Positions 36,350 through 37,500 of a DNA stretch of 37,500 bases are shown piece after piece. Each line of letters opens with the position of its first letter. Within the stretch, counting starts at the first letter, position 1. The translations under genes and the position numbers were made by a program. The notes under the pieces were generated by a model. The model saw nothing but the letters and a program-made list of their open reading frames with translations. It did no database searches and had not been told where the DNA came from. This DNA is from Prorocentrum cordatum (taxonomy: Eukaryota > Sar > Dinophyceae > Prorocentrales > Prorocentraceae), in assembly GCA_963575745.1 (NCBI GenBank), contig CAUYUJ010021171.1, positions 252,501 to 290,000 of the forward strand. Reading direction: 5' to 3'.

Positions 36350-36765
36350 GCTGAAGGAGGAAGAGAGAGGAAGACGAGGGAGCAGGAGGGGGGGGAGGAG
36401 ATTGAGGTCCAGGAAGGAGGGAATCATGAGAAGGAGCGAGCGTCTCCTGAGGAGTCCGAGGAACGACCTACTCAGGCCTGTATCGCTGCAAGGCGAGAGC
36501 GCGGAAGCGAGCAACAACTGGGACAGCTACGTGAACGTGAGGGGAAGTGTTGGTCTCCCGAAAAGCATGATAGATGTAGGAGACTGGAGAGAGTGAAAGA
36601 GAGGGGGGAGATCGAGCGAGCGAGCGAATCATATAGCCGATCGGTTGCTGACCCTGCAGCCCAGACACCATGCCAAGCCCCAAACGCAAGAGCACATCAT
36701 CACTCAACGGGCGCTGACGATCAACATTTAGCTCTGGGAAACAATCATGCGTGAAATCGTCTTGA
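36350..36765. other. No gene recognised
   Basis: GA-rich at first, then mixed. No motif is seen in the frames crossing it. Confidence 0.35.
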
Positions 36766-36779
36766 ACCCTCTCACTACG

Positions 36780-36840
36780 ATGAGATCGGGCGTGTCCTTC
36801 TACAGGGGAATGTTGGACGAAAAACAAAAAGATAGACAAA
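36780..36840 (+). repeat. Tail motif related to the poly(A) repeat
   Basis: ATCGGGCGTGTCCTTCTACAGGGGAATGTTGGACGAAAAACAAAAAG resembles TCGGGCATGTCCTCCTACATGCGGATTTGGGGCAAAAATTAAAAA at 25,747-25,790, including the A-rich end. Confidence 0.5.
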
Positions 36841-36844
36841 ACAT

Positions 36845-37225
36845 GCTCCAACATGGTCAAGCATAAACCAACCAACCGTTCCCAGACTTTTGAATACTCC
36901 TCCGGTAGAGGGACAGGCCCGAACGCTGCAATCGAGGAAAGAGAAGAGGAGGAGGACACAGACGAGCAGAGCGTGAGAGGCCCACTTGCGAGAACGGAGG
37001 GGAGGGAGTAGGACAAGGAGGGAGCCTTGCTGGCTCAGGGCTGGACATAAACGTGTTTGGTGGTTTCGTTGTCGTTGTGTGTTCGTTCTGCTCTGCCTGT
37101 CCTCCTGTACCTCCCTGGCAAGCCGATAAGCAAAACACTGCGGAAACTCAGCACCATAGTGTTTAGGTCCAGCCCGGTACTGCCTCAGGGGACATCTAAA
37201 TCACAGGGATCTCAGGGTGCGAAGG
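36845..37225. other. No gene recognised
   Basis: Moderate-GC DNA; GAGGGACAGGCCCGA at about 36,907 is shared with about 26,990. No coding signature is seen. Confidence 0.35.
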
Positions 37226-37227
37226 TA

Positions 37228-37270
37228 CAACGATCTGAGCGCGGATGCAACGATATGAGCGCGGATCCGA
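37228..37270 (+). repeat. Two-copy 20-bp tandem repeat
   Basis: CAACGATCTGAGCGCGGATG is followed directly by CAACGATATGAGCGCGGATC. Confidence 0.8.
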
Positions 37271-37320
37271 AGCTGAAGTAACCACCGAAATGCGCAGAAC
37301 GCCCGATGGGCGCAACTATA

Positions 37321-37405
37321 CCCTACTACGACTACTACTACTACGACGACTACTACTACTACTGCTACTACTATTCTTACTACTACTACTACTACTACGA
37401 CTACA

Positions 37406-37442
<37 letters not shown>

Positions 37443-37465
37443 GTACTACTACAACGTCTGCTTCG

Positions 37466-37500
<35 letters not shown>
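37321..37500 (+). repeat. (TAC/ACT)n array, runs off the window
   Basis: About 180 bp of TAC trinucleotides with ACG and TGC interruptions. It continues past the end of the window. Confidence 0.95.

Noticed and set aside
35764-36517. Long Arg-, Val- and Ser-rich frames on both strands at 35.4-36.5 kb
   Set aside because: Products of the GTC/GCC and GGA arrays and of the copia LTR.

Overview
This window looks like intergenic, repeat-dominated nuclear DNA from a dinoflagellate, probably a GC-rich lineage of the Prorocentrum/Polarella/Symbiodiniaceae kind. That is inferred from content: very long trinucleotide arrays, GC-rich minisatellites, a copia-type retrotransposon with an extra methyltransferase-like module, a Penelope-like element with a permuted domain order, and no recognisable intact host gene. 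I found no tRNA, rRNA, CRISPR array or full dinoflagellate spliced-leader sequence. Most long open frames are artefacts of GGA/CTC/CAT/GTC arrays (poly-Ser, Pro, Glu, Arg, His or Met) or of minisatellites.

Layout. 1-12.3 kb holds minisatellites (1.4-1.7, 4.2-5.0, 5.4-5.9, 6.6-6.8 kb), a 0.7-kb CTC/CAT/CTC block (6.8-7.5 kb), an alternating purine-pyrimidine tract (3.1 kb) and two copies of a small palindromic repeat (1.2 and 9.6 kb). 12.8-13.6 kb (minus) holds the 3' end of a decayed non-LTR retrotransposon: a Cys/His cluster followed by a restriction-like endonuclease-like region. 14.65-15.27 kb is a GGA arm facing a CTC arm around a GC-rich palindrome, followed by a near-perfect 23-bp hairpin at 15.6 kb. 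16-19.9 kb has only dispersed and tandem repeats.

19.95-25.06 kb (minus) is a Penelope-like retroelement bounded by about 178-bp direct repeats, roughly 94% identical. Its GIY-YIG nuclease lies UPSTREAM of the reverse transcriptase, the reverse of classical Penelope order. An Arg/Asp-rich ORF and a single-membrane-span peptide lie between the RT and the downstream repeat. Both ends abut GAT then GGA microsatellite and then copies of one dispersed repeat.

25.5-27.9 kb has a poly(A)-tailed dispersed repeat, a second large 'GCCCAAGAGGCC' minisatellite, and long palindromes. 27,961-35,768 (minus) is a full-length but inactivated Ty1/copia element with 218- and 212-bp LTRs, a tRNA-iMet-like primer site and a possible 5-bp target duplication. 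Its order is gag, CCHC knuckle, protease, linker, methyltransferase-like module with a PPC motif, integrase, RT, RNase H. Single-base changes have removed the integrase catalytic Glu and one RT Asp. The rest is GTC, GGA and TAC arrays with a tail motif related to the poly(A) repeat at 25.8 kb.

The two most interesting objects are the permuted Penelope-like element and the methyltransferase-like domain in the copia polyprotein. Domain assignments come from reading motifs by eye; no database search was possible.
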